From contig NZ_CP151273.1 of assembly GCF_038237375.1 (NCBI RefSeq), forward strand, positions 496,001 through 560,000: a stretch of 64,000 nucleotides of DNA. The letters run 5' to 3'. The stretch is from Alcaligenes sp. SDU_A2. Its GTDB lineage: Bacteria > Pseudomonadota > Gammaproteobacteria > Burkholderiales > Burkholderiaceae_B. Position 1 is the first letter of the stretch. Each line of letters opens with the position of its first letter. The notes below the pieces were generated by a model, which saw nothing but the letters and a program-made list of their open reading frames with translations, made no database searches and was not told where the DNA came from. Shown here piece after piece: positions 1-9,087 of the stretch. Made by a program: the position numbers and the translations under genes.

Positions 1-1350
1 TTGGCTGCGGCCTTGCTGGCCAAGAAAGCGGTAGAAAAAGGCCTGAATCGCAAACCGTGGGTAAAAACCAGTCTGGCTCCCGGATCGCGCGTGGTTACCG
101 ACTACTACGAACACGCCGGCCTGACGCCGTATCTGAATAAATTGGGCTTCGATCTGGTGGGCTACGGCTGCACCACCTGCATCGGCAATTCCGGCCCGCT
201 GATTCCCGAAGTCAGCCAGGCCGTCAACCAGAACGATCTGGCCGTGGTGTCGGTGCTGTCGGGCAATCGCAACTTTGAGGGGCGCATCCACCCCGAAGTC
301 AAGATGAACTACCTGATGTCCCCGCCGCTGGTTGTGGCATATGCGCTGGCCGGCACGATGGATATCGATCTGTACAAAGAGCCGCTGGGCAAGGGCTCGG
401 ATGGGCAGGATGTGTACCTGAAGGATATCTGGCCTTCCGAAGCCGAGGTACAGGCCACCATTGCTCAAGCCATTGCCGCCGATATGTACCGCGACGGCTA
501 TGCCGATGTCTTTGCGGGCGACCAGCGCTGGCAGTCTTTGCCTACCCCAAAGGGCGATCTGTTCCATTGGCAAGACAGTTCTACTTATGTGCGCAAGCCG
601 CCGTATTTTATTGACCTGCAGCGCGAGCCCAGTCCGGTCCGGGATATCCACGGCGCGCGCGTGCTAGCCAAGCTGGGTGACTCGGTCACAACCGACCACA
701 TCAGCCCGGCCGGTTCCATCTCGCGTACATCGCCGGCAGCGACCTACCTGATGGGGCATGGCGTGGAGCAAGCGGACTTCAACTCCTACGGTTCGCGTCG
801 GGGCAATCACGAAGTCATGATTCGCGGCACCTTCGCCAATGTGCGTCTGCGTAATCAATTGGCTCCGGGCACCGAGGGCGGTTATACCCGCGATTTCACC
901 CAGGATGGCGCGCCGGTGGCGACCATTTACGATGCGTCGCGTAACTATCTGGAGAGCGGCACGCCGCTGGTTATTCTGGCGGGCAAGGAATATGGCTCAG
1001 GCTCCTCGCGTGACTGGGCGGCCAAGGGCACGGTGCTGCTGGGCGTGCGCGCGGTCATCGCCGAGTCCTACGAGCGCATCCACCGCAGCAATTTGCTGGG
1101 CATGGGGGTGTTGCCGCTACAGTTCCCCGAAGGGGAAAATGCCCAGACACTGGGACTGATGGGAGACGAAGTCTTTGACATCGTGGGCATCACGGCGCTC
1201 AACCAGGATCAGATTCCCGCCACAGTAACGGTACGCGCCGGCAATACGCAGTTCGAGGCCCGCGTGCGCATCGATACGCCCAGCGAAGCACATTACTATC
1301 GCCACGGCGGCATCATGCAGTATGTCTTGCGAGGTTTGCTGAAGTCTTAA
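1..1350 (+). CDS. acnA: Aconitate hydratase, C-terminal part (truncated by window edge)
   Basis: This is the 3' portion of a monomeric aconitase that interconverts citrate and isocitrate in the TCA cycle. The visible 449 residues include two of the three 4Fe-4S cysteines in [12 protein letters not shown] near residue 60, and the swivel domain with [12 protein letters not shown] and [12 protein letters not shown], which form the substrate pocket. A full AcnA is about 890-900 residues, so roughly half the gene lies left of the window and the TTG at base 1 is not a real start. The frame is intact to the TAA stop. AcnA is preferred over AcnB because AcnB has the swivel domain at its N-terminus. 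Confidence 0.95.
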   Translation: MAAALLAKKAVEKGLNRKPWVKTSLAPGSRVVTDYYEHAGLTPYLNKLGFDLVGYGCTTCIGNSGPLIPEVSQAVNQNDLAVVSVLSGNRNFEGRIHPEVKMNYLMSPPLVVAYALAGTMDIDLYKEPLGKGSDGQDVYLKDIWPSEAEVQATIAQAIAADMYRDGYADVFAGDQRWQSLPTPKGDLFHWQDSSTYVRKPPYFIDLQREPSPVRDIHGARVLAKLGDSVTTDHISPAGSISRTSPAATYLMGHGVEQADFNSYGSRRGNHEVMIRGTFANVRLRNQLAPGTEGGYTRDFTQDGAPVATIYDASRNYLESGTPLVILAGKEYGSGSSRDWAAKGTVLLGVRAVIAESYERIHRSNLLGMGVLPLQFPEGENAQTLGLMGDEVFDIVGITALNQDQIPATVTVRAGNTQFEARVRIDTPSEAHYYRHGGIMQYVLRGLLKS

Positions 1351-1390
1351 GCCGGTTTTTGTACACTGTCGGCACGGCAAGATTTCGCCT

Positions 1391-1417
1391 GTGTCAGTGG
1401 CTCAGCGCCACTGACAC
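1391..1417. other. Hairpin at the 3' end of the DUF2061 gene, between convergent genes
   Basis: A perfect 10-bp inverted repeat (arms 1391-1400 and 1408-1417, 7-nt loop) overlaps the last codons of the minus-strand DUF2061 gene and lies about 40 bp past the aconitase stop. There is no T-run on either side, so it would be only a weak terminator or RNA-end stabiliser. Confidence 0.4.
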
Positions 1418-1627
1418 ACTTGTACGTCCCTCGTTCCGGTGCTCGCGCCGGTTTTTGAGGCGCTTCCAGAGTTTGTCATGCAGCGGCATCAAGGTGACGT
1501 TGCAGATGGGTTCGATCACGGCGGCCACACCGCCCGTGGCCAGCGAACCGGTAAAGGCATAGGTCACGGCGAAAGCTACGGACATGTGCAGGGCAACCTG
1601 GCTGGTCTTGAAAGCGAGAAGAAGCAT
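1394..1627 (-). CDS. DUF2061 family small membrane protein
   Basis: A 77-residue protein with one or two hydrophobic segments in its first 50 residues and a basic tail. The pattern (KTSQ near the start, a glycine-rich turn, then a P-H-D-K-x-W stretch near residue 50) fits the DUF2061 family, whose function is unknown. It is convergent with acnA. A palindrome resembling a Fur box lies about 30-45 bp upstream of its ATG at 1627, which suggests iron-linked control, though this is inference. The family call rests on remembered patterns and not on a search. Confidence 0.7.
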   Translation of the reverse strand: MLLLAFKTSQVALHMSVAFAVTYAFTGSLATGGVAAVIEPICNVTLMPLHDKLWKRLKNRREHRNEGRTSVSVALSH

Positions 1628-1651
1628 GATGAATCCACCGATAGTATTTTC

Positions 1652-1672
1652 TAAATGATAATTACTATCAAT
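1652..1672. promoter_or_regulatory. Candidate Fur box
   Basis: The stretch contains TGATAATTACTATCA (1656-1670), a 15-bp palindrome with 5-bp arms TGATA/TATCA that resembles half of the classical GATAATGATAATCATTATC iron box. It sits about 29 bp upstream of the minus-strand DUF2061 ATG and about 170 bp upstream of the MFS gene on the other strand, so it could act on either. Confidence 0.4.
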
Positions 1673-1720
1673 GGCGCGAACCAGTTTGTATTTTTCATCG
1701 AGCTTATCAATTTTGTATAT

Positions 1721-1750
1721 CGGCCCGACGCGCAGGCGCTCGGGCCGGTG
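1721..1750 (+). terminator. Hairpin in the leader of the MFS gene
   Basis: An 8-bp GC-rich stem (CGGCCCGA at 1721-1728, TCGGGCCG at 1740-1747) is followed by GTGTTTCTTTATT. It could be a weak terminator or part of the 5' untranslated leader of the transporter gene that starts about 90 bp downstream. Confidence 0.35.
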
Positions 1751-1836
1751 TTTCTTTATTGATTGCGCACCTTTGCGCAGGTCCGCAGCCGTGGGCCGGG
1801 CAGGGGCCAGATCGATGCAGCGTCATTGACGCGTTT

Positions 1837-3258
1837 ATGGAAAGAAAAATGCACGCTGTTCAAGAAGCTTCCTGGTCGGAGCTGTTGTGGGGCCGTAACG
1901 GCCTGCGGTCGCTGGCACTGGCTGGTGGGGTGGCGGTCCATGCCATCAATGTATATGTGGCTACGACGATTTTGCCGTCGGTCGTGCAAGACATCGGTGG
2001 CCTGGAGTATTACGCCTGGAATACCACCTTGTTTGTGGTCGCCTCCATTTTAGGTTCGGCCTTATCGCCCCAGTTTCTGGAAAAAATGGGTTTGCGACAA
2101 GGATTTCTGGTGTCTTTGCTGGTGTTTGCCTTAGGCACGGCCTTGTGCGCGCTGGCCTCTTCCATGACGTTTCTGCTGTTTGCCCGTACGCTGCAAGGCT
2201 TGGGAGGCGGCTTGCTGCTGGGCTTGAGCTATTCGTCCATCCGGCTGGTTTTCGAGGAGCGGCTCTGGCCCAGAGCGATGGCGCTGGTCTCCAGCATGTG
2301 GGGCGTGGCAACGCTGTCCGGACCGGCCATCGGCGGTATTTTTGCCCAGATGGGCGAATGGCGTCTGGCTTTTTGGAGCGTGTTGCCCTGCGCCGCAGGG
2401 CTGGCCGTGCTGGTCTGGACGCAATTGCGCGATGCGCGCCGCCCCGACACACCCCGATCCGGGTCTACGCTGGGCAGGGTACTGCTGCTGACGGCATCCG
2501 TGCTGGTGATTTCGGCGGGCAGCTTGTCCAGTTCGTGGCTAATTAACCTGGCGGGCGTATTGGGTGGCGGCGTGCTGATTGTATTGATGGCGCTGTCCGA
2601 CCGAGCATCGTCCAGTCGCTTGTTTCCACAGGGCACTTATTCGTTGCACACGGCGCTGGGCAGCCTGTATGCGGGTATCGGTCTGGTCAGCGTGGCGGTG
2701 GCCACGGAAATCTTCATTCCCTACTTTTTGCAGATCATCCACCATATGAGTCCGCTCAAGGCGGGCTACCTGACCGCCTTGATGTCGGGTGGTTGGACGC
2801 TGGGCTCGATTGCCAGTTCCAGTCGCAGCATGAAGACGGCCGATGCCCTGATTATTGCCGGTCCGCTCTTGTCGGGTCTGTCGCTGGCCGCGCTGGGCGT
2901 GCTGATACCTTGGCAGGGCCTGAGCAGCGGCCCCGGCTATTCCTGGCTGCTGTATGTGGCCTTGCTGGGGGTGGGGGTAGGCATAGGGCTGGCCTGGCCG
3001 CATTTGTTGACGCGGGTGTTTCATTCCGCGCCCAAGGGGCAGGAAAATATTGCCTCGGCGGCGATTACCACGCTGCAGCTTTTCACGATGGCGCTGGGGG
3101 CGGCGATGGCCGGCATTATCACTACGGCAACCGGTTTTGTAGAGCCGGGCGGCCTGACCGGCGCACGGCAATCGGCTCAGGCCTTACTGCTGATCTTTGC
3201 CCTGGCTCCCGTGCTCGCGGCCCTCTTGTCGGGGCCGGCGCGCCGGGTGCGTCCCTGA
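1837..3258 (+). CDS. MFS transporter, DHA2/EmrB-like
   Basis: A 473-residue major facilitator protein with about 12-14 hydrophobic segments along its length. The first helix region contains the drug:H+ antiporter style VNVYVATTILPSVVQDIG-like pattern near residue 40, and RTLQGLGGGLLLG near residue 120 matches the helix 4 to 5 region of DHA exporters. It probably exports a small molecule from the inner membrane using the proton gradient. The in-frame ATG at 1837 is chosen because upstream residues are hydrophilic and atypical; 1849 is an alternative. It ends 7 bp from the convergent aldo/keto reductase. Substrate is unknown; the Fur-like box upstream makes a siderophore conceivable but unproven. 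Confidence 0.85.
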   Translation: MERKMHAVQEASWSELLWGRNGLRSLALAGGVAVHAINVYVATTILPSVVQDIGGLEYYAWNTTLFVVASILGSALSPQFLEKMGLRQGFLVSLLVFALGTALCALASSMTFLLFARTLQGLGGGLLLGLSYSSIRLVFEERLWPRAMALVSSMWGVATLSGPAIGGIFAQMGEWRLAFWSVLPCAAGLAVLVWTQLRDARRPDTPRSGSTLGRVLLLTASVLVISAGSLSSSWLINLAGVLGGGVLIVLMALSDRASSSRLFPQGTYSLHTALGSLYAGIGLVSVAVATEIFIPYFLQIIHHMSPLKAGYLTALMSGGWTLGSIASSSRSMKTADALIIAGPLLSGLSLAALGVLIPWQGLSSGPGYSWLLYVALLGVGVGIGLAWPHLLTRVFHSAPKGQENIASAAITTLQLFTMALGAAMAGIITTATGFVEPGGLTGARQSAQALLLIFALAPVLAALLSGPARRVRP

Positions 3259-3265
3259 TAGGGGA

Positions 3266-4111
3266 TCAGGCCGCTTTGGGCAGGCGGAACAGTTCCGGGT
3301 CCGGGCCCAGGCGTCCATCGGCTTGATCCAGGGCGGCGATGTCCGCCATGTCCTGGGCGTTCAGTTCAAAACTGAAGATATCGAAGTTTTCGCGCTGGCG
3401 CTCGGGCGAGTTCGACTTGGTAATGACCATATTGCCCAACTGGACCTGCCAGCGCAGCACGATCTGCGCAAGGGAGCGGCCATGTTCGGCGGCGATGCGC
3501 TGCAGCACCGGATTGTTCCATAACGTACCCAATCCCAACGGGCTCCATGCCTGGGTCTGCATGCCGTGGTCGTGATGGTAGTGGCGCAGTTCGGCTTGCT
3601 GAAAGCCCGGGTGCAGTTCGATCTGGTTCAGTACCGGCAGCACGCCGGTCTTGTCCAGCAGGGTCTGCAGGTGGTGCGGCTGGAAATTGCACACGCCGAT
3701 GGATTTGATCAGGCCTTCGCTGCGCAGATGGGTCAGCATTTCCCACGACTGCACGAATTGTCCGACCTTGGGCACGGGCCAATGAATCAGGTACAGGTCC
3801 ACATAATCCAATTGCAGCTTGTCCAGGCTTTCCTTGAAGGCCTTCTGGGTGTTGTCGTGGCCATGCATGTCGTTCCACAGCTTGGTGGTCACGAACAGCT
3901 CGTCGCGGCGCAGTCCCGATTGCCGGATGCCCTGGCCGACTTCGGCTTCGTTGCCATAGATGGCGGCCGTGTCGATCAGGCGGTAGCCCGTTTCGATGGC
4001 GCTGCACACAACGTCGGCCGTACGGTCGGCTGGAACCTGCCAGACGCCCAAGCCAAGCTGCGGAGCGGTATTGCCGTCGTGGAAGGTGATTATCGGGGGT
4101 GTAGCGGACAT
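3266..4111 (-). CDS. Aldo/keto reductase, DkgA/DkgB-like
   Basis: A 281-residue NADPH-dependent aldo/keto reductase with a TIM-barrel fold. The catalytic tetrad is visible: Asp and Tyr in LIDTAAIYGNEAEVG, Lys in VTTKLWND and His in DLYLIHWPVP. The cofactor loop ITKSNSPERQRENFDIF near the C-terminus is also present. Relatives reduce 2,5-diketo-gluconate and a wide range of aldehydes such as methylglyoxal. It is a single gene on the minus strand, divergent from panB across about 290 bp. The exact substrate cannot be read from sequence. Confidence 0.92.
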   Translation of the reverse strand: MSATPPIITFHDGNTAPQLGLGVWQVPADRTADVVCSAIETGYRLIDTAAIYGNEAEVGQGIRQSGLRRDELFVTTKLWNDMHGHDNTQKAFKESLDKLQLDYVDLYLIHWPVPKVGQFVQSWEMLTHLRSEGLIKSIGVCNFQPHHLQTLLDKTGVLPVLNQIELHPGFQQAELRHYHHDHGMQTQAWSPLGLGTLWNNPVLQRIAAEHGRSLAQIVLRWQVQLGNMVITKSNSPERQRENFDIFSFELNAQDMADIAALDQADGRLGPDPELFRLPKAA

Positions 4112-4404
4112 AGGTTTCTCCTAGGTTCTGCGCGGCAGACCGGCTGGTGGGCAGCCGGCGCGAATGCCGGGCGGCAAGGCACTGCGCAATCCGTGCACTG
4201 GCGTGCGCAGGTGCATAAAGCGATAAAAGACGAGAATCCCGTAGGGATCGGACACACGGAACTTGTGTGTGGGCAGGAAGTTGGCTTATTGTTTTTTTTC
4301 CTGCGTCGATTATATAGGCGCAATCCGGATTTTTTTCGATCGTTTTGCAATTTGCATCATTCATATTCCCATTTTTCGATAAATGGGGCTAAGTTGGAGT
4401 AAGT
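4112..4404. promoter_or_regulatory. Divergent promoter region between aldo/keto reductase and panB
   Basis: A 293-bp non-coding stretch, AT-rich in the half nearest panB. It must hold the promoters for both divergent genes. A Shine-Dalgarno-like GGAGTAAGT precedes the panB ATG by a few bases. No clear operator or hairpin was seen. Confidence 0.5.
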
Positions 4405-5226
4405 ATGAGCGTACACAGCACTCAGGCGCGCTTGAGCGTACCTGCCTTGATGGCCTACAAGGGCAAGCAGAAAATCGCCTCGCTGACTGCCTACATAGCG
4501 CCGATCGCGCGCATGCTGGACGAGCATATGGACATGATCCTGGTGGGGGACTCCACGGCGATGGTGGGGTATGCCATGCCCGATACCCTGAGCATCACCG
4601 TGGATATGTTGGCTGCCCATGCCGCTGCCGTGGTGCGCGCCACGCACCATGCCTGCATCGTGGTGGATATGCCATTCGGCAGTTACCAGCAGTCGCCCCA
4701 ACAGGCGTTTGCCAATGCTTCGCGTATGTTGGCGGCCAGTGGTGCCCAGGCAGTCAAGCTCGAAGGCGGGCAGGTCATGGCCGAAACCACGCGCTTTCTG
4801 GTCGAGCGCGGCGTGCCGGTGCTGGCCCACGTTGGACTGATGCCCCAGTACGTCAACACGATGGGCGGTTACAAAGCCCAGGGCATGAGCGATGCGGCCG
4901 CCCAGCGCGTGCTGGAAGACGCCGTGGCCCACGCGCAGGCCGGTGCCTGGGGCGTGGTGCTGGAAGGGGTGGCCGAAGGCTTGGGCCGCCGCATTACCGA
5001 ATCCATCGCCATTCCTACCATCGGCATCGGGGCCTCTCCGGACTGCGACGGGCAAGTGCTGGTCACCGAAGATATTTTGGGCCTGACCAGTGGCAAGATC
5101 CCCAAATTCGCCAAACCTTATGCCGATGTGGGTGCAGTCATCTCCCAGGCGGCGGCGCAATACGCTGCCGAAGTGCGCGATGGCTCTTTTCCGACACTGG
5201 AGCACTGTTTCGGTGTAAAGCGCTAG
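4405..5226 (+). CDS. panB: 3-methyl-2-oxobutanoate hydroxymethyltransferase
   Basis: PanB (273 residues, usual length about 265-275) transfers a hydroxymethyl group from 5,10-methylene-THF to alpha-ketoisovalerate, giving ketopantoate for pantothenate and CoA synthesis. Diagnostic blocks are present: LVGDSTAMVGYAMPDT near residue 50 (Mg-binding Asp), VVDMPFGSYQQSP, AVKLEGGQ with the active-site region, and AHVGLMPQYVN. It sits alone; panC is not adjacent, unlike in many bacteria. The start is supported by the upstream GGAGTAAGT. Confidence 0.96.
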   Translation: MSVHSTQARLSVPALMAYKGKQKIASLTAYIAPIARMLDEHMDMILVGDSTAMVGYAMPDTLSITVDMLAAHAAAVVRATHHACIVVDMPFGSYQQSPQQAFANASRMLAASGAQAVKLEGGQVMAETTRFLVERGVPVLAHVGLMPQYVNTMGGYKAQGMSDAAAQRVLEDAVAHAQAGAWGVVLEGVAEGLGRRITESIAIPTIGIGASPDCDGQVLVTEDILGLTSGKIPKFAKPYADVGAVISQAAAQYAAEVRDGSFPTLEHCFGVKR

Positions 5227-5290
5227 TGCGCTGATTTATTCCGCATTAGAATATTCCGTGTTAATAAATGCAGTATCAACATACAAAGAC

Positions 5291-6256
5291 ATGGAAATTC
5301 GACAGCTTGAGGCCTTCGCGGCCGTGATGTCCGCCGGCAGCGTCACCGCTGCTGGCCGTTTGCTGGACCGCTCGCAGCCCGTGGTCAGCCGTCAGATCCA
5401 GGAACTGGAGCAGGAACTGGGTTTTCGGCTGTTTACCCGCACAAGGCCCCAGGTGACCCTGACCGAGCAAGGGCGTGAGTTCTATCTGGAAGCGCGCCCG
5501 GTTCTGATGAACCTGGAAGTGCTGCACAGCCGCTCCCTGGAAATCGCCCGCGGCGGTCTGCGCCCCTTGCGCATCGTGGCCACGCGCGCCTTGGCGGTCG
5601 GTTTGTTGCCGCAGGTGCTGGGCGTCATGGAGCAGCATGATCCGGCTTTCAAGCAAAAGCTCATCATCGATACCGTCAATGCCGAAGAAGTGGTGCAGGC
5701 CATCGACGAGGGCCGTGCCGATCTGGGCGTCACCAGCCTGCCGCTGGATATAGACAGTTGTACCTTGCATTGGTCGGGGCAAAGCCCCTGCCTGTTGGGC
5801 ATCCCCCAAGGGCATCCGCTGGCCAGACTGGAATCGGTGCGTCTGGGCGATATCCGTGGCGTACCGCTGATCGCCGTGCAAAATCGGCATCGTCTGCGTC
5901 ACACCTTGGCCACGGCGCTATTGCGCGCCAGTCCCGAGGCACCCGAGGACATACGCCATATCGAAGTCACCTCCTCGCTGGAAGGCCTGGCGCTGGTGGG
6001 TCAGGGTGTGGGCGTGGCCTTGGTTGATCCCTTTACCGCGCATGGCATGCCCATGAGCAATGTCGTGCTGCGCCCCATTGATATCCACGTACCCTACATG
6101 ATGGGCGTGGTGTCCCTGAAGTCGCGCGAATTGCGTCCCGACGCCCAGCGTTTGGTCGAGGCTTTGCGCCAGTACGTGCTGCAGAGCATCCCGCGCTTTG
6201 TCCTGGGTGACGATACCGGCCTGCCCAGCACGACCGACCCTTTTGATTCTCTTTGA
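5291..6256 (+). CDS. LysR family transcriptional regulator
   Basis: A 321-residue LysR-type regulator. The N-terminal winged helix-turn-helix is clear (MEIRQLEAFAAVMSAGSV and the recognition part SQPVVSRQIQELEQELG), followed by a periplasmic-binding-protein-like effector domain. The ATG at 5291 is chosen over an in-frame one 33 bp upstream because LysR proteins begin right at the helix-turn-helix. It lies 41 bp upstream of a flavoprotein gene in the same direction and probably controls that gene and the two AhpD-fold genes after it. The inducer is unknown. Confidence 0.92.
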   Translation: MEIRQLEAFAAVMSAGSVTAAGRLLDRSQPVVSRQIQELEQELGFRLFTRTRPQVTLTEQGREFYLEARPVLMNLEVLHSRSLEIARGGLRPLRIVATRALAVGLLPQVLGVMEQHDPAFKQKLIIDTVNAEEVVQAIDEGRADLGVTSLPLDIDSCTLHWSGQSPCLLGIPQGHPLARLESVRLGDIRGVPLIAVQNRHRLRHTLATALLRASPEAPEDIRHIEVTSSLEGLALVGQGVGVALVDPFTAHGMPMSNVVLRPIDIHVPYMMGVVSLKSRELRPDAQRLVEALRQYVLQSIPRFVLGDDTGLPSTTDPFDSL

Positions 6257-6297
6257 ACCGAATTTTTCCGGAAGGCGGCGTGCCGCCAGCAGACACC

Positions 6298-7734
6298 ATG
6301 ACAGCAGATTTCCCCATTCCCGCCGACCTGAATGCTCTGGAGGCGCGTGTTCGCCAGGACTATGCCTGGCTGGACTTGCCCGCCAAACCCTGGGTGCCTG
6401 ACACCACGATAGACGGCCAGACCGTATTGGACGTGCTTATCGTCGGCGGCGGCATGGCCGGTCTGGCCTTGGCCAACGCCATGAAGAACCTGGGTTTGCG
6501 GGCGCAGATTTACGATCAGGCACCGGCCGGTTTCGAGGGGCCTTGGGCTACCACCGCCCGCATGGAAACCCTGCGTTCGCCCAAACAGCTGACCGGTCCT
6601 GCGCTGGGCTTTCCCGCACTGACCTTTCGCGCCTGGTTCGAGGCCCAGTTCGGCGCACAAGCCTGGGAAGAGCTGGACAAGATTCCCCGCCTGCAGTGGA
6701 TGGACTATTTGCGTTGGTACCGTCAGGTCAACCAGATCGAGATTGCCAACGAGCACGAGGTGCTCGATATTGCGCCAGCTCCCGACCATGTGCGTGTACG
6801 CGTGCGAGGCCCTCAGGGCGAAGCGGATGTGTTGGCCCGGCATGTTGTATTGGCGACCGGCCGTGCCGGATTGGGCGGCCCCAGCCTGCCGGGCTGGGCG
6901 CAGGCCATTGCGCCAGAAGCACAGGCGCACTCGTCCGATGTCATGGACTATGCCCAACTGCGCGGCAAGCACGTGGCGGTCATCGGCGCGGGCGCGTCGG
7001 CGATGGACAGCGCGGCGACCGCTCTGGAAAACGGGGCTGCCGGCGTGGATCTGCTGATTCGCCGTGCCGACATTCCCCGCGTCAATAAGGGCAAGGGCTT
7101 GGGCAGCCCCGGTGCCGTGCATGGCACCTTGGCCTTGCCCGACCAATGGAAGTGGAAAATCCGCCATTACATTGAACAACAGCAAGTGCCGCCGCCGCGC
7201 GGCAGCGTGCTGCGCGTGTCGCGCCATGCCAATGCGCGCTTTTTTCTGGACGCCGGTGTGCAGGGCGCGACCATGGATGGCGCGCAGGTGGTGCTAGATA
7301 CCCGACGCGGCGAACGCCGCTACGATTTCGTCATTTTTGCCACCGGCTTCAAGGTGGATTGGCGTTCGCGCCCTGAATACCGCACAATTGCGCCCGCCAT
7401 CCGGATCTGGGCCGACCGTTTTGCCGAACCGGCGGATCAGAGCAGCCAGGAACTGCGCGAATCGCCTGACCTGGGCGATCTGTTCGAGTTCCAGCCGCGC
7501 GAGCCCGGTCAGATGCCCGGCCTGGAGCGTGTGCATTGTTTTTGCTATCCGGCGACCTTGACGCATGGTCAGGTCTCCGGCGACATACCGGCCATCAGCG
7601 ATGGCGCTTTGCGCCTGTCACAAGGGCTGTGCCGCCAACTGTTCGTGGAAGATGTGGATACCCATTTCGAGCGTTTGCAGGCTTACGACGAACCGGAAGT
7701 CTACGGCGACGAATGGGTGCCCGCCCAGGACTGA
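6298..7734 (+). CDS. FAD/NAD(P)-binding oxidoreductase, flavin monooxygenase-like
   Basis: A 478-residue flavoprotein with two Rossmann dinucleotide sites: VLIVGGGMAGLALA near residue 50 for FAD, and VAVIGAGASAMDSA near residue 230 for NAD(P)H. A third conserved patch, FVIFATGFKVDW near residue 350, is the ATG motif of class B flavin monooxygenases and related enzymes. The canonical Baeyer-Villiger fingerprint FxGxxxHxxxW is not evident, so N- or S-hydroxylation or another oxidation is possible. The ATG at 6298 follows the LysR stop by 41 bp. The two AhpD-fold genes downstream suggest a shared peroxide- or aromatic-linked pathway; substrate is unknown. Confidence 0.85.
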   Translation: MTADFPIPADLNALEARVRQDYAWLDLPAKPWVPDTTIDGQTVLDVLIVGGGMAGLALANAMKNLGLRAQIYDQAPAGFEGPWATTARMETLRSPKQLTGPALGFPALTFRAWFEAQFGAQAWEELDKIPRLQWMDYLRWYRQVNQIEIANEHEVLDIAPAPDHVRVRVRGPQGEADVLARHVVLATGRAGLGGPSLPGWAQAIAPEAQAHSSDVMDYAQLRGKHVAVIGAGASAMDSAATALENGAAGVDLLIRRADIPRVNKGKGLGSPGAVHGTLALPDQWKWKIRHYIEQQQVPPPRGSVLRVSRHANARFFLDAGVQGATMDGAQVVLDTRRGERRYDFVIFATGFKVDWRSRPEYRTIAPAIRIWADRFAEPADQSSQELRESPDLGDLFEFQPREPGQMPGLERVHCFCYPATLTHGQVSGDIPAISDGALRLSQGLCRQLFVEDVDTHFERLQAYDEPEVYGDEWVPAQD

Positions 7735-7831
7735 TGCCGCTCTTTCATGCAGACTGGCAGGGTCGGGCTGCGCTCTGGAGCGGCCCGGCAAGATATAAAA
7801 CCGCGCGGCGCAGGCCGCCACAGGAGAGACC

Positions 7832-8359
7832 ATGACAGAACACGATACGGCGGCCAACGCCGACTTGATCGATCGGTTGCTGGGCGTCGGCCCGGGCGAC
7901 GATCTGTACGCGTTGCGTCACGCCCGCGCCAAGGCCACCGATGCCATCCAGCGCAGTCAGGACTTGTTCTTCCAGCCGGAACTGGGGCAGGTGTCGCTAC
8001 AGGATCGCCTGAGCATCGCCGTGTACGCGTGCGCCTTGTCGCGGGCACAGGTACTGGGCGCGTACTACCGCGACCAGTTGGCGGCCCAGCACGGGGTGAC
8101 GCCACAATGGCTGGCGGCGCTGGAGAACGATGCGCTGGATGCGATTGCGGATGCGCGCCTGCGTGCCATGCTGGCCTTTACGCGCATTCTGATCTTGACG
8201 CCGGTGCAGGGCGACAAGGCGGCGCTGCAAGCCTTGCAGGCTGCCGGGCTGGCCACCGCCGATGTGGTGACGGTGGCGCAATTGATCGCCTACCTGTCGT
8301 ATCAGATCCGCATGCTGGCAGGTTTGCTGGCATTGCAACAGCGCAAGGAGCAGGCATGA
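7832..8359 (+). CDS. CMD/AhpD-fold domain protein without CxxC
   Basis: A 175-residue mostly helical protein that I assign to the carboxymuconolactone decarboxylase/AhpD superfamily because of its helical pattern (LSIAVYACALSRAQVLGAYY near residue 60) and its overlap with a clear AhpD-like gene. It lacks the CxxC-H redox motif, so it is either a degenerate partner or a non-redox member. Its stop overlaps the start of the next gene (ATGA), which strongly implies translational coupling and a stoichiometric pair. Confidence 0.7.
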   Translation: MTEHDTAANADLIDRLLGVGPGDDLYALRHARAKATDAIQRSQDLFFQPELGQVSLQDRLSIAVYACALSRAQVLGAYYRDQLAAQHGVTPQWLAALENDALDAIADARLRAMLAFTRILILTPVQGDKAALQALQAAGLATADVVTVAQLIAYLSYQIRMLAGLLALQQRKEQA

Positions 8360-8937
8360 GCGAGATCATCCGCAAGAACGGGTTTACCAACGAGAACCTG
8401 GACTGGGCCGCTTGGCTGGACGTGGTGGACTTGGAGAGCGCCACTCCCGAACAGATTGCCGTGCTGGAGATGAGCCACCCCAAGGCCAAGGAAATGGATT
8501 ACTACCGTTTTCTGGCGCATCAGCCCGCGATTTTGCAGCAGCGCTCCGAAGCCTATAACGCGATTATGTATGCGCCCGGCGGCTTGCCGCGCGCCGAGCG
8601 CGAACTGGCCGCGCTGACGGTGTCGCGCATCAATGGCTGCGCTTATTGCGCGTCCGTGCATGCGCAGCGTTTTGAACAATTGGCCAAGCGCAACGACACC
8701 GTGCATCAAGTGTTCGAGGACCCGCGCAGCGCCGGCACCACGGAACGCGAACGGGCCATTGCCGCTTTTTCGGTCAAACTGACCGAAGCGCCCGACCAAC
8801 TGGATGCGCAGGACATGGCCGCTTTGCACGCCCAAGGGCTGAGCGATGCGGACATTCTGGACCTGATCAATTCCGCCGCTATTTTTGGCTGGGCCAATCG
8901 CTTGATGCACAATCTGGGCGAATCCAAACCGCTTTAA
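8356..8937 (+). CDS. Peroxidase-related AhpD-like protein (CMD family)
   Basis: A 193-residue carboxymuconolactone decarboxylase-family protein. The redox motif INGCAYCASVHAQRF places Cys95, Cys98 and His102 as in AhpD alkylhydroperoxidases. The N-terminal MSEIIRKNGFTNENLDWAAW and the PGGLPRAERELAALTVSRI segment fit the uncharacterised peroxidase-related subfamily. The true start is the ATG at 8356, overlapping the upstream stop by 4 bp. Together with the LysR gene and the flavoprotein this makes a four-gene unit that probably handles a reactive organic substrate; this role is inferred. Confidence 0.85.
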   Translation: MSEIIRKNGFTNENLDWAAWLDVVDLESATPEQIAVLEMSHPKAKEMDYYRFLAHQPAILQQRSEAYNAIMYAPGGLPRAERELAALTVSRINGCAYCASVHAQRFEQLAKRNDTVHQVFEDPRSAGTTERERAIAAFSVKLTEAPDQLDAQDMAALHAQGLSDADILDLINSAAIFGWANRLMHNLGESKPL

Positions 8938-9027
8938 GCGATAGCGGCATGTAGTTTGGAAGCAAGGCATGTCGTCGCTGGCGGCCTTGCCCCAGCTGTG
9001 CTGCCCGCGATCAGGGGCTTGGAAAGG

Positions 9028-9061
9028 CGCTCGAACGAATCCGTTCGAGCGTTTTTCTTTT
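9028..9061 (+). terminator. Rho-independent terminator after the CMD genes
   Basis: A perfect 10-bp stem (CGCTCGAACG at 9028-9037, CGTTCGAGCG at 9042-9051) with a 4-nt loop is followed by TTTTTCTTTT. It closes the LysR-flavoprotein-CMD operon and separates it from the convergent Zorya operon. Confidence 0.9.
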
Positions 9062-9087
9062 AGGGCAGGGCAGCCTGGGACAGGCGA

